In this document: positions 63,682-64,000 of the stretch, piece by piece
Numbering within the stretch: the stretch's first letter is position 1
Layout of the letters: the number at the start of each line of letters is the position of its first letter
DNA from: an uncultured Phocaeicola sp.
GTDB lineage: Bacteria; Bacteroidota; Bacteroidia; Bacteroidales; Bacteroidaceae
NCBI GenBank assembly: GCA_944320135.1
Contig: CALUGI010000002.1
Span: forward strand, 1-64,000
DNA length: 64,000 bases
Direction of reading: 5' to 3'
Position numbers and translations under genes: made by a program
Notes under the pieces: model-generated
Databases searched by the model: none
What the model was told of the DNA's origin: nothing
Seen by the model: only the letters and a program-made list of their open reading frames with translations

Positions 63682-64000
63682 ATGAAAACATTCACTTCCA
63701 TCATTCTGATGCTGTGCGCTGCGACAGGAATTTGCGCCCACGAAAAAGAAATCGAAGTCACGGTAGAAAACACTCGCTCCAAGGACAAGACAGACGAACC
63801 GATAGTCATTCACCTCAACGAGATGGTGCCGGATTTCCCGGTACGCTCGGCGGTAGTGAAAGACGGGGACAAGGAAGTGCCGTCGCAGCTTGACGATATA
63901 GACTTCGACATGAGAGCCGACGAACTGGCTTTCGTGACCGATGTACCGGCCAACGGAAAGAAAACGTTCACAATCACCTTGTCTACGGAAAAGGCCGACA
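63682..64000 (+). CDS. Start of a secreted DUF4861-like protein (cut by the window end)
   Basis: The frame from ATG 63682 stays open to the last base (106 codons visible). It starts with a signal peptide (MKTFTSIILMLCAATGICAH) and continues EIEVTVENTRSKDKTDEPIVIHL, FPVRSAVVKDGDKEVPSQLDD and ADELAFVTDVPANGKKTFTI. This matches, from memory, the N-terminal part of DUF4861 proteins, which are often found in polysaccharide-use settings of Bacteroidetes. The catalytic part, if any, lies beyond the window. The shorter frame at 63615-63893 in another phase is a shadow of this one. Confidence 0.78.
   Translation, partial: MKTFTSIILMLCAATGICAHEKEIEVTVENTRSKDKTDEPIVIHLNEMVPDFPVRSAVVKDGDKEVPSQLDDIDFDMRADELAFVTDVPANGKKTFTITLSTEKAD

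Overview
The window is a piece of a Bacteroidales chromosome, of the Bacteroides/Phocaeicola kind; the genus cannot be fixed by eye. Evidence: a SusC/SusD polysaccharide utilization locus (PUL) with DUF1735, BACON and endo-type GH18 proteins; NigD-like, GldB-like, DUF4827-like and fimbrillin/GLUG-like lipoproteins; many signal peptides ending in a lipobox Cys; and start sites preceded by the Bacteroidetes -7 element TAnnTTTG in place of E. coli-type boxes. I saw no tRNA, rRNA, CRISPR array, insertion sequence or prophage. No gene-free stretch exceeds 300 bases.

Layout. 1-6.6 kb (+): the end of an unrecognised hydrophobic-repeat protein, a GT117/DUF2723 membrane glycosyltransferase, a NodB-type deacetylase and serine acetyltransferase. 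6.6-10.7 kb (-): a tight operon aroQ, pyk, O-methyltransferase, rbfA, LolC/E-type permease, diverging from xerD. 10.8-16.4 kb (+): xerD, a TPR lipoprotein, a thioredoxin-fold lipoprotein without active-site cysteines, and a ComM/YifB ATPase. 16.5-28.2 kb: an accessory island with a tiny sigma-region-2-like protein (-), then ECF sigma, STN-type SusC, SusD, a GH18 pseudoenzyme, a DUF1735+LamG protein, an EndoH/BT_3987-like GH18 enzyme and a BACON protein. This looks like an N-glycan (high-mannose type) PUL. susC carries two frameshifts and the GH18 gene one, all in or beside short homopolymers. 28.3-30 kb (-): an AAA-ATPase/PD-(D/E)XK protein.

30-46.8 kb is mostly core genes: hemW (+); glmM, DUF4827-like lipoprotein, nrnA, comEC, rpe (-); an ECF sigma/dual-membrane anti-sigma pair of the Das/Dma type (-); a NigD-like lipoprotein (+); fmt, ClC channel, tsaC (-); dinB (+); mrp and trmB (-). 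46.9-60.8 kb (+): a fimbrillin/GLUG-type surface lipoprotein, a coiled-coil membrane protein, an S41 protease lipoprotein, a TolC-HlyD-ABC2-ABC2 export operon without its own ATPase, a TonB_C-domain protein with a Ser/Asp-rich repeat tail, DPP-IV and lipA. 60.9-64 kb: an RsmI-like methylase, gldB-like and fabI (-), and the start of a DUF4861-like secreted protein (+).

The most unusual items are the Das/Dma pair, the sigma2-only mini-protein beside an ECF-regulated PUL that lacks an adjacent FecR anti-sigma, the clustered homopolymer frameshifts confined to that PUL, and the cysteine-less thioredoxin lipoprotein. All family assignments come from reading the translations; no search was run.
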